A stretch of 5,037 nucleotides of DNA from positions 47,641 to 52,677 of the forward strand of contig DCAW01000074.1 in assembly GCA_002313895.1 (NCBI GenBank), read 5' to 3'. Source of the DNA: Dehalococcoidia bacterium UBA1123. Lineage in GTDB: Bacteria > Chloroflexota > Dehalococcoidia > Lucifugimonadales > UBA1123. Below, in pieces: positions 1 through 5,037 of this stretch. A program made the translations under genes and the position numbers. The notes beneath the pieces were generated by a model. That model did not search any database, was not told the DNA's origin, and worked only from the letters and a program-made list of their open reading frames with translations. Numbering within the stretch: the first letter of the stretch is position 1; each line of letters begins with the position of its first letter.

Positions 1-1
1 C

Positions 2-196
2 GTTTCCAGGCGACATGCCGCCGTCGGGGGCGATAGCCAAGGATTGTGGTTGATGGATTTGGGCAGCCGAAACGGCACGTTCATCAATGGCAACCCCGTC
101 GGCGCTGACCCTCAAAAACACACAAACTGGGACAAGGTGGAGCTTGGCGGAATGTTGATGCACTGGTTTTTCATGGAATCTCAGGACACTATCTAA
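2..196 (+). CDS. FHA-domain protein, C-terminal fragment (5' end outside window)
   Basis: The window opens inside a reading frame that runs from base 2 to a TAA at 194-196 and encodes the last 64 residues of a protein. It holds the two signature blocks of a forkhead-associated domain: VSRRHA at the very start (the Ser-Arg-x-x-His phosphopeptide-binding loop) and LGSRNGTFING at residues 20-30 (the S/T-x-N-G-T-F-x-N-G block). FHA domains bind phosphothreonine peptides and usually act in Ser/Thr kinase signalling, cell envelope control or secretion. The domain sits at the extreme C-terminus, with only a few residues (ESQDTI) after the final beta strand (MLMHWFFM). What precedes it cannot be seen, so the full architecture (an N-terminal zinc ribbon, DUF3662 or transmembrane segment are common partners) is unknown. 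The family assignment is firm and the biological role is open. Confidence 0.9.
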   Translation, partial: VSRRHAAVGGDSQGLWLMDLGSRNGTFINGNPVGADPQKHTNWDKVELGGMLMHWFFMESQDTI

Positions 197-255
197 GTTC
201 CCAGACAGTTGGGGTAGGGGAGGGAAAGTGATTTCGGAATCTGACACATCGTTGG

Positions 256-281
256 GACTCGGCATACCGCCGAGTCTTTTT
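256..281 (+). terminator. Rho-independent terminator after the FHA gene
   Basis: A perfect 8-bp stem GACTCGGC (256-263) / GCCGAGTC (269-276) closes a five-base loop ATACC and is followed directly by TTTTT (277-281). It lies 60 bases after the FHA stop codon and 70 bases before the peroxiredoxin ATG. It therefore ends the FHA transcript and implies that the peroxiredoxin has its own promoter in the short stretch downstream, or is reached only by read-through. Confidence 0.88.
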
Positions 282-309
282 CATTTGTTTGACAACGGAA
301 CTACGATAT

Positions 310-332
310 GCACGCGCTGGACATGCGCGCGC
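310..332 (+). promoter_or_regulatory. GC-rich hairpin in the peroxiredoxin 5' leader
   Basis: G310-C311 and C313-C317 can pair with G325-G329 and G331-C332, giving seven G-C pairs interrupted by one A-C mismatch (A312/C330) around a seven-base loop TGGACAT. The hairpin ends six bases before the Shine-Dalgarno sequence GGAGGT (339-344). It could modulate ribosome access or protect the mRNA, but no known leader family is recognised and it may be incidental to alternating GC sequence. Confidence 0.3.
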
Positions 333-338
333 TGAGAC

Positions 339-344
339 GGAGGT
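339..344 (+). promoter_or_regulatory. Strong ribosome binding site that fixes the peroxiredoxin start
   Basis: GGAGGT lies seven bases before ATG 352. This near-consensus Shine-Dalgarno site decides the start in favour of ATG 352 over the in-frame TTG at 289, whose extra 21 residues do not resemble a peroxiredoxin N-terminus. Confidence 0.85.
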
Positions 345-351
345 CATCCGA

Positions 352-804
352 ATGCCTGAGCCAGGCAACATTGCGCCAGATTTCACTTTGTCATCCACAA
401 TTGGGGAGATCAACCTGCAACAACGCTTCAGTGGCAAGAAGCTTGTGTTGGCGTTTTACATCGAAGACAAAACACCCGGTTGAACCCAGATGCTTTCCTC
501 CTTGTTCAAGGAATACGACACTATCTCCGAGCTTGGCGCAGACGTTATAGGTATCAGCGCTGACAGCGTGGAATCTCACCTTTCTTTTTGCGAGAGTTTC
601 GGTGGCTGCAAGTTTCCATTGGCCAGCGATCCAGACCGTAAGGTCGCGACGTCTTATGGGGCCGTTGACGATTCTGGAAAAACCGGGGTTCGGTCGGTCT
701 ATGTCCTGGACTCTGGAGGGGTGATTCTGCTCAGGATTCCGTGGTACCAACCTGGCAATGTCGGGCAATTCATGGAGATATTCCAGGCTCTGGGGCTTGA
801 GTGA
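352..804 (+). CDS. Selenocysteine-containing peroxiredoxin, PrxQ/BCP type (in-frame TGA at 481-483)
   Basis: Read through one TGA, this frame encodes 150 residues, the usual length of a PrxQ/BCP thiol peroxidase, which reduces H2O2 and organic hydroperoxides in the cytosol. The N-terminus (PGNIAPDFTL, residues 5-13) and the core (LVLAFYIEDKTPG, 31-43) are typical of the family. The family motif continues TPG-Cys-T-x-E; here it reads TPG-TGA-TQM, so the stop falls exactly on the peroxidatic cysteine (position 44) and the same frame continues as a complete peroxiredoxin. Downstream are GADVIGISADS (62-72), the DPDRKVATSYG segment (93-103), the conserved active-site Arg114 (GVRSVYVLD) and an intact C-terminus. 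The usual resolving position five residues later is Ser49, but Cys80 lies 36 residues after position 44, a spacing seen in PrxQ proteins with the resolving Cys in helix 3. TGA as Sec is supported by position, downstream conservation and a SECIS-like hairpin. A nonsense mutation is the alternative. Genomic proof of Sec machinery is not in the window. Confidence 0.85.
481..483 (+). other. Recoded TGA: selenocysteine at the peroxidatic position
   Basis: This TGA is flanked in frame by ACC CCC GGT-type context coding TPG before it and TQM after it, matching TPGCT-x in the peroxiredoxin family. A single-base change from TGC or TGT would give Cys. Coding similarity on both sides and the absence of any other frame break argue for recoding. 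Sec at this position is known in bacterial PrxU proteins (for example from Eubacterium acidaminophilum). Confidence 0.82.
499..512 (+). promoter_or_regulatory. Candidate bacterial SECIS stem-loop
   Basis: TCCTT (499-503) pairs with AAGGA (508-512) around the four-base loop GTTC (504-507). The first loop base lies 20 bases after the TGA. Bacterial SECIS elements are known to sit within the coding sequence just after the UGA, with a small apical loop whose first bases include G (G-U in E. coli fdhF) about 16-37 bases from the UGA, and this hairpin meets those points. Counting the U of UGA as 1, the loop G-U is at 24-25, against 23-24 in fdhF. The stem is short and no clear lower stem or bulged U is seen, so function is inferred. 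Confidence 0.65.
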
Positions 805-837
805 GCCAATCCTCGCTGGTAGGGTGTTATCAAGACG

Positions 838-852
838 GGCGCAATTAGCGCC
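838..852 (+). other. Small hairpin between peroxiredoxin and lipoprotein genes
   Basis: GGCGC (838-842) and GCGCC (848-852) form a perfect 5-bp stem around AATTA. It is not followed by a T-run, so it is not a convincing intrinsic terminator. It may stabilise the 3' end of the peroxiredoxin message or be incidental. The rest of the 118-base gap (805-922) shows no clear promoter. Confidence 0.3.
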
Positions 853-922
853 AACGAGATTTCTGTAACAAAAATTCCAGCAAGAAAACACATCCGAGCT
901 CTGAGATTCGGAATTGATCGAA

Positions 923-1645
923 ATGAAAAGGCCAAGCCTTCAATTCATCGCAGTTTTGTTGCTCTTTGTGGCGGCGTTGACCTCCGCGTCCTGCGAAGTA
1001 GCATCGACGCCTGACCCTACGGCGCTGCCCGTCCCTACTCCAACGCCTGTGAACGTCGAGCAATTGCTGAGAGACGCAGGAGCGGCGACGGCTGGTCTCG
1101 ACACGTTCCACTTTCTCCTCGAGCACAACACGGGCGGGACACCCCTAGCGCCTAATCTCACCGTGACCGAGGCCAAAGGCGATGTCGTGAATCCTGACGG
1201 GATTTCCACGGAATTTGCAGGCACGTTAGGAGCGTTTGCGGTGAGGTCGAGCCTCATCACCCTGGGAGATGAGAGCTATATGACCAACCCTCTGACCGGC
1301 GCCTGGGAAAGCGTGCCCAAAGAGGTCAGCCCACTGGGATTCTTCGATCCTCAATCTGGAATCGGCGCGATCATGACCCAGGTGGTGAACGCGAATCTGC
1401 TGTCCATCCGAGAAGGAGAAATTCGCGTGGGCGGAAGCCTACCCGTGGCTGCGTTGGAGTCGATCCTGGGGAGCGCCACCGACGGGACGACAGTGGAGGC
1501 GGAGTTGACCATCGACGCAAAAACGCTATTCCTGACCGAGGCCATACTCACCGGTAGGGTGACGGCCACGGAGCCTGACGGCGTGATACGCACGATCACC
1601 TTGTCAAAGTTCAACCAACCGCTAACCATCGTCGCTCCACAATAG
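923..1645 (+). CDS. LppX/LprAFG-type (LprG-like) envelope lipoprotein
   Basis: The product is 240 residues from ATG 923. An N-terminal signal (KR, then the hydrophobic run FIAVLLLFVAAL) leads to SASC with Cys24 as the probable lipidated residue; the lipobox lacks the usual Leu at -3. A Pro/Thr linker with repeated TPxP units (about 29-42) follows. The rest (46-240) resembles the LppX/LprAFG lipoproteins of mycobacteria: an opening amphipathic helix (VEQLLRDAGAATAGLDTFHFLL), then alternating strands with the G-D-E-S-Y-M-T-N-P-L-T-G-A-W segment and a later GGSLPVAALESIL segment. Those proteins form a half-barrel with a hydrophobic pocket that carries triacylated lipids from the inner membrane. 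An MFS transporter gene begins 12 bases downstream, the same pairing as lprG-p55. A TTG at 914 is a possible alternative start; neither start has a strong ribosome site. Lipoprotein status is secure. The family call comes from pattern memory, without a profile search. Confidence 0.75.
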   Translation: MKRPSLQFIAVLLLFVAALTSASCEVASTPDPTALPVPTPTPVNVEQLLRDAGAATAGLDTFHFLLEHNTGGTPLAPNLTVTEAKGDVVNPDGISTEFAGTLGAFAVRSSLITLGDESYMTNPLTGAWESVPKEVSPLGFFDPQSGIGAIMTQVVNANLLSIREGEIRVGGSLPVAALESILGSATDGTTVEAELTIDAKTLFLTEAILTGRVTATEPDGVIRTITLSKFNQPLTIVAPQ

Positions 1646-1657
1646 TAGACGCTCCTC

Positions 1658-3139
1658 TTGGACACCGGCATCGACAAGCCCCGACGAGGAATCCCGCCTT
1701 ACCTTGCTCTTGCGCCCATTTGCGTTGGAGTGTTCATCGCGGCGGACGACCAGACTGTCATCGTCACCGTGCTTCCACAGATCATGCTGGACCTCAAGGT
1801 CCAGATAACAGAGCTTAGCCGAGCCTCGTGGACGATCACAGGCTACCTTCTTGGTTACGTGGCGGCGATGCCGCTGATAGGCCGACTATCGGATGTGTGG
1901 GGGCATCGAAACATATACATCGCTTCGATGCTGCTGTTCATGGTTGGCTCGGCTTTGGCAGCCCTCACCACGGACCTGACAGCGCTAATCGCGGCTAGGG
2001 TGTTTCAGGCGGTCGGGGCCGGGGCGCTCATCCCCATATCCATCGCGATGGTTGGCGATCTATTCCCCCCTGGAGAGCGGGGCGTTCCGCTGGGCATTAT
2101 GGGCGCGTCCGCCGAAGCAGGCGGCGTCATAGGGCCGTTGTGGGGCGGGTTGATCATACGATACCTTGACTGGCCCTGGGTGTTCTGGATAAACATTCCG
2201 CTCGGAGCCGCAGTGCTGTTGTTGATGATTCCCTTAGTGAAATCTAGCCCAAGATTCCCCGCAAAGGTGGACTACTTGGGCGGGGGGTTGCTAGCGGTCA
2301 GCTTATCGACCCTTACGCTAGGCATGGCTAGAATTGACTCCTTTGACCTGCTCATGCTGGCGTACTTCGCCGCATCGCTGGCTACGTTGGGCTTGTTTGT
2401 CGTTCGAGTCAGGAAGTCCGACGATCCTCTTTTGCCGCCGTCAATGTTCCGTATACTGGCTTTCTCGGCGGCCAACGGCGTCCACCTGCTGATAGGCGGC
2501 GCCCTGATAATAGGTATGGTGACGGTTCCGTTGATGGCGAACACAGTGCTCGGCCAGACCCCATTGGGTGGCGGCCTTATGCTCATGAGGATGACGGCGG
2601 CGATACCTTTCGGTGCATTGTTGGGCGGTTTCGCGTGCCAGAGGTTAGATTACCGAGCGCCAACGGTCATTGGACTCGCGTTGGCAGCGCTGGGATTCGG
2701 ACTTATGAGCCAATGGGGGCTGGACATCGGGGACCCATCAATGACGGTGCATCTCGCAATTGTGGGATTCGGGTTCGGTCTACTGATAGCGCCAATCGCG
2801 CTAGCAGCGACCAACTCGGTGGAGCCTGGACTGCGCGGCGCTGCGGCGGGTCTTATTACTGCCTCAAGGGTCGTGGGGATGACAATTGGCCTCGCAATGC
2901 TCACCGCCTGGGGCACTGGTCGGTTCCAAGACTTGGTGGCTGGAATGGCGCTGCCATTCCCATTAACAGGTGACACCCCCGAGCAGTCAACACAGCGGCT
3001 CACCGACTTTGAAACTGGCCTGTCCGACGCTGGATTGTCTCTGTTCAGCGACTTCTTCTCCATCGCGATGGTTGTGTGCATAGTCGCTATTGGAGTCGCC
3101 GTGTTCATGGTCTGGAAGCCGGGGAAGTCTGAGTCTTGA
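1658..3139 (+). CDS. MFS transporter, DHA2/EmrB-QacA type, P55 (Rv1410)-like
   Basis: The protein has 493 residues and a hydropathy pattern consistent with the 14-helix DHA2 group of proton-coupled exporters in the inner membrane. Visible family motifs are D1 in helix 1 (DDQTVIVTVLPQI, 30-42), motif A in the first cytoplasmic loop (GRLSDVWGHRN, 75-85), the helix 4 motif B (ARVFQAVGAGALIP, 113-126), and motif C in helix 5 (GGVIGPLWGG, 155-164) followed by WPWVFWINIP. Acidic Glu153 just before motif C and Arg404 in RVVGMTIGLAMLTAWG resemble charged residues of the mycobacterial lipid exporter P55. An extended extracytoplasmic segment (about 422-465) precedes the last helix. The upstream neighbour is an LprG-like lipoprotein, which suggests lipid or lipophilic-compound export rather than simple drug efflux. 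The start is TTG: it is the only candidate between the in-frame TAG at 1646-1648 and helix 1. It has no clear Shine-Dalgarno, so coupling to the lipoprotein gene is likely. MFS is certain; the substrate is inferred. Confidence 0.93.
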   Translation: MDTGIDKPRRGIPPYLALAPICVGVFIAADDQTVIVTVLPQIMLDLKVQITELSRASWTITGYLLGYVAAMPLIGRLSDVWGHRNIYIASMLLFMVGSALAALTTDLTALIAARVFQAVGAGALIPISIAMVGDLFPPGERGVPLGIMGASAEAGGVIGPLWGGLIIRYLDWPWVFWINIPLGAAVLLLMIPLVKSSPRFPAKVDYLGGGLLAVSLSTLTLGMARIDSFDLLMLAYFAASLATLGLFVVRVRKSDDPLLPPSMFRILAFSAANGVHLLIGGALIIGMVTVPLMANTVLGQTPLGGGLMLMRMTAAIPFGALLGGFACQRLDYRAPTVIGLALAALGFGLMSQWGLDIGDPSMTVHLAIVGFGFGLLIAPIALAATNSVEPGLRGAAAGLITASRVVGMTIGLAMLTAWGTGRFQDLVAGMALPFPLTGDTPEQSTQRLTDFETGLSDAGLSLFSDFFSIAMVVCIVAIGVAVFMVWKPGKSES

Positions 3140-3211
3140 CCCAGGCGCATCGGTCCTTCGTTCGCTGCATCAAATACTCAGCGTGCCATACACCGGCGAC
3201 CATTGGTCTAT

Positions 3212-3220
3212 GAGGGGAAG
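3212..3220 (+). promoter_or_regulatory. Ribosome binding site fixing the thioredoxin start
   Basis: The purine run GAGGGGAAG lies just upstream of ATG 3224 and supports this start over the in-frame TTG at 3203, which would place the ribosome site inside the coding region. Confidence 0.65.
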
Positions 3221-3223
3221 AAT

Positions 3224-3835
3224 ATGCCGTCAAAGAAACGAAAGTGGAACAGGTCTCTGAGACGGAGTCGGGAATCACAGAATCAGAGCGCAATTCAACA
3301 GTATATGCCCATGATACTTGGCGCGGCGGCCATTGGCCTGATCGTCCTCGTTGGATACGCGCTCTTTGTGGCGGTGAACTCGTCGGGCAGCGGTTCCAAT
3401 TTCGAATTTGACGTCTATCAGGGAAACAATACCTTGGGCGGCGACAAAGTTACCCTCGATGAGGTTCTGGCTCTGAACAAACCTCTTGTGCTGAACTTCT
3501 GGGCTGGAGATTGCCCGCCGTGCCGCGCAGAGATGCCAGCATTCCAGCGAGTTCACGAGGAGTACGGTGGAGACGTGTTGTTCCTGGGTCTGGACGTCGG
3601 CGTGTTCACGGGTCTGGGCACTGAAGCCAGCGCCAGAAGATTGTTGGACGAGCTTAGAATAACCTACCCCATCGGCGCTCCTCCCAGCCGGTCGGCGGTT
3701 GTCAGCTATTCAGTTCGCAGCATGCCTACCACGGTTTTCTTTGACGCCAAGGGGAAATTGGTTGATCGTGTCGATGGCGCGATGAACGAGTTCCGTTTGA
3801 TAACCATAGTGGACAAGATTCTAGAAACTTCCTAG
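3224..3835 (+). CDS. Membrane-anchored thioredoxin-fold protein, TlpA/ResA-like
   Basis: The product has 203 residues. A strongly basic cytoplasmic tail (KKRKWNRSLRRSR, 4-16) precedes one membrane helix (about 29-51, MILGAAAIGLIVLVGYALFV), so the remainder should face outward as a tethered thioredoxin domain. The redox site is CPPC (Cys97, Cys100) within NFWAGDCPPCRAEMP. The cis-proline loop is SMPTTVFF near residues 166-173. The insertion between the first alpha-beta unit and the central strand, and the LDVGVF segment, fit the TlpA/ResA/CcmG group, which reduces disulfides outside the cytoplasm, for example in cytochrome c maturation or copper-site assembly. The residue before the first Cys is Asp96, where Trp is most common. 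It is 84 bases after the MFS gene and 75 before the molybdoenzyme gene, with no cytochrome biogenesis genes in view, so its client protein is unknown. Fold and topology are well supported. Confidence 0.92.
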   Translation: MPSKKRKWNRSLRRSRESQNQSAIQQYMPMILGAAAIGLIVLVGYALFVAVNSSGSGSNFEFDVYQGNNTLGGDKVTLDEVLALNKPLVLNFWAGDCPPCRAEMPAFQRVHEEYGGDVLFLGLDVGVFTGLGTEASARRLLDELRITYPIGAPPSRSAVVSYSVRSMPTTVFFDAKGKLVDRVDGAMNEFRLITIVDKILETS

Positions 3836-3910
3836 CCAGTTGCGACAGTTCAGGGTGGGAGTGTACAGTTGTCACTCGACGAAACCTTACAGTCAAATGG
3901 CAGGTGAAAG

Positions 3911-5023
3911 ATGATTAACGAGAGGGTCGAAGGGCTGTTTCACGCAGTCGGTGGCGGCGACCGGATGGCGTCCACTGATATGTTCCATCGAGAGGAGGTC
4001 CAACTAGCCTCCCGAAATAGAGGCATGCCTCTGGAGGCTCTCAAGTACAACATCACCCCTGCTGGCATGCACTATCTGTTGATCCATTTCGATATCCCGT
4101 ATTTGGATGCCGACACATGGAACCTGGAGGTTGGGGGGCTTGTGGCGAATCCAGTCTCCCTGTCACTGGATGATATCAAGAGCCGTCAGTCGGTCACGAT
4201 GCCCGTCACGATGGAGTGCGCCGGCAACGGGCGAACGTTGCTGGAGCCTCGGTCTATCAGCCAACCCTGGGGTCTGGAGGCCATCGGCACCGCTGAATGG
4301 ACCGGAACACCTCTCGGCCCAATGCTCGAAGACGCAGGCGTTGATCCCAGCGCTGTCGAGATACTCTTCACGGGACAAGACAGAGGAGTGCAGGGCAACG
4401 AAATTCAAGATTACCAGCGCAGCCTGACGTTGGAAGACGCAAGCCGCGACGAAGTGATGCTGGTTTACGAGATGAACGGCCAGCCGCTTCAACCCCAACA
4501 CGGATTCCCGATGCGCCTGATTGTTCCCGGATGGTACGGCATGACATCGGTAAAATGGTTGACGAAGATTGAGGCCATTTCCGAACATTTCGACGGGTTT
4601 CAGATGGACCAGACATACCGTTACAAACAGGACGCCGACGACCCTGGGGAACCGGTCGACTTGATCCGCGTTCGGGCCCTGATGATTCCTCCAGGGATTC
4701 CAGATTTTCTAACTCGGACCCGCCTGTTGGATGCAGGGCCGGTGGCACTGGAAGGTCGCGCATGGGCGGGTAGGCTTGGTGTGGACAGGGTAGAGGTTAG
4801 CGCTAACAACGGCGAGTCATGGGACGATGCCAGCTTGGAAGAACCGGTCGGCAAATACGCATGGCGCGCATGGTCGCGTGACTGGGATGCGACGCCAGGG
4901 AACCACATCCTGAGCGTCAGAGCCACCGATTCAAAAGGCAATATCCAGCCTACCGACCAGCCTTGGAACTACCAGGGTATGGGCAATAACATGGTGCATC
5001 GAGTGAACGTCGTGGTGAGGTAG
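3911..5023 (+). CDS. Sulfite oxidase-family molybdopterin oxidoreductase
   Basis: The 370-residue product has the two-domain sulfite oxidase layout: a molybdopterin domain (about 45-225) and a C-terminal Ig-like Mo-co dimerisation domain (about 245-370, including VEVSANNGESWDDA and WRAWSRDWDATPG). Cys103 in MECAGNGR is the expected molybdenum ligand. Other family marks are WTGTPL (130-135) and HGFPMRLIVPGWYGMTSVKWL (197-217, given as two halves: HGFPMRLIVPG and WYGMTSVKWL). There is no cytochrome b5 domain and no Tat or Sec signal, and an in-frame TGA at 3905-3907 rules out a longer N-terminus, so the protein is probably cytosolic, unlike SorA or SoxC. The Arg of the sulfite oxidase RNH motif seems replaced (YLLIHFDIP, 55-63) and the Arg before VKWL is Thr212, so sulfite as substrate is uncertain. 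AGGTGA at 3902-3907 gives a close-set ribosome site. The fold and cofactor are firm; the electron acceptor and substrate are not known. Confidence 0.92.
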   Translation: MINERVEGLFHAVGGGDRMASTDMFHREEVQLASRNRGMPLEALKYNITPAGMHYLLIHFDIPYLDADTWNLEVGGLVANPVSLSLDDIKSRQSVTMPVTMECAGNGRTLLEPRSISQPWGLEAIGTAEWTGTPLGPMLEDAGVDPSAVEILFTGQDRGVQGNEIQDYQRSLTLEDASRDEVMLVYEMNGQPLQPQHGFPMRLIVPGWYGMTSVKWLTKIEAISEHFDGFQMDQTYRYKQDADDPGEPVDLIRVRALMIPPGIPDFLTRTRLLDAGPVALEGRAWAGRLGVDRVEVSANNGESWDDASLEEPVGKYAWRAWSRDWDATPGNHILSVRATDSKGNIQPTDQPWNYQGMGNNMVHRVNVVVR

Positions 5024-5037
5024 CATTCAAATCTCAC

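Noticed and set aside
289..312. TTGACA (289-294) as a -35 promoter box
   Set aside because: The only A/T-rich -10-like sequence, TATGCA at 307, is just 12 bases away. At the normal 17-base spacing the sequence is GC-rich.
289..351. TTG at 289 as the peroxiredoxin start
   Set aside because: The 21 added residues do not resemble the family, and ATG 352 has GGAGGT at ideal spacing.
352..804. Peroxiredoxin as a pseudogene, or as two separate genes (289-483 and 490-804)
   Set aside because: There is only one break, it falls exactly on the catalytic Cys codon, the frame does not shift, downstream family residues are intact, and a SECIS-like hairpin follows. ATG 490 has no ribosome site and would start inside the active-site helix.
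838..852. Intrinsic terminator after the peroxiredoxin
   Set aside because: The hairpin is real, but no T-run follows it, so termination is not supported.
391..891. 166-residue antisense ORF over the peroxiredoxin
   Set aside because: It is a shadow of a conserved gene. Its translation shows no recognisable domain and it has no ribosome site or gene neighbours on that strand.
2650..3150. 166-residue antisense ORF over the MFS gene
   Set aside because: It is low-complexity, Pro/Ser/Ala-rich translation typical of the reverse strand of a GC-rich membrane protein gene.
3840..3869. TTGCGA-N18-TACAGT as a promoter for the molybdoenzyme gene
   Set aside because: Each box matches the consensus only partly and the spacing is slightly long. 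This is too weak to list as a feature.
4163..4763. Antisense ORFs over the molybdoenzyme gene
   Set aside because: They overlap a gene with clear family motifs in the sense frame and show no motifs of their own.

Overview
The window is an ordinary-looking chromosomal segment with all supported genes on the + strand. It comes from a moderately GC-rich bacterium using the standard bacterial code: TGA ends two other regions here (802-804 and 3137-3139), so TGA is not a general sense codon. The combination of an LppX/LprAFG-type lipoprotein with its MFS partner, a membrane-anchored CPPC thioredoxin and a sulfite-oxidase-type molybdoenzyme would suit a Chloroflexota/SAR202-like or actinobacterial-type lineage. 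That placement is an impression from protein style, not a demonstrated assignment.

Layout: (1) 2-196, the C-terminal end of an FHA-domain protein, closed by a perfect intrinsic terminator at 256-281. (2) 352-804, a PrxQ/BCP-type peroxiredoxin whose peroxidatic cysteine codon is an in-frame TGA. It is followed at the right distance by a small stem-loop with G-U opening its loop, as expected for a bacterial SECIS, so I read it as a selenocysteine-containing peroxiredoxin that ordinary gene callers would split in two. (3) 923-1645 and 1658-3139, a lipoprotein of LppX/LprAFG type followed 12 bases later by a DHA2-type MFS transporter, the same arrangement as the mycobacterial lprG-p55 (Rv1411c-Rv1410c) lipid-export pair. 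(4) 3224-3835, a membrane-anchored TlpA/ResA-like thioredoxin. (5) 3911-5023, a molybdopterin enzyme of the sulfite oxidase fold without a signal peptide.

How they fit: the lipoprotein and MFS gene very probably form one translationally coupled unit acting in the cell envelope. The peroxiredoxin (cytosolic peroxide removal), thioredoxin (extracytoplasmic disulfide reduction) and molybdoenzyme share a loose redox/sulfur theme, but gaps of 75-118 bases separate them and no shared regulation is visible. The most interesting item is the TGA in the peroxiredoxin active site. No selenocysteine machinery (selA, selB, selC, selD) lies within the window, so that claim needs the rest of the genome.
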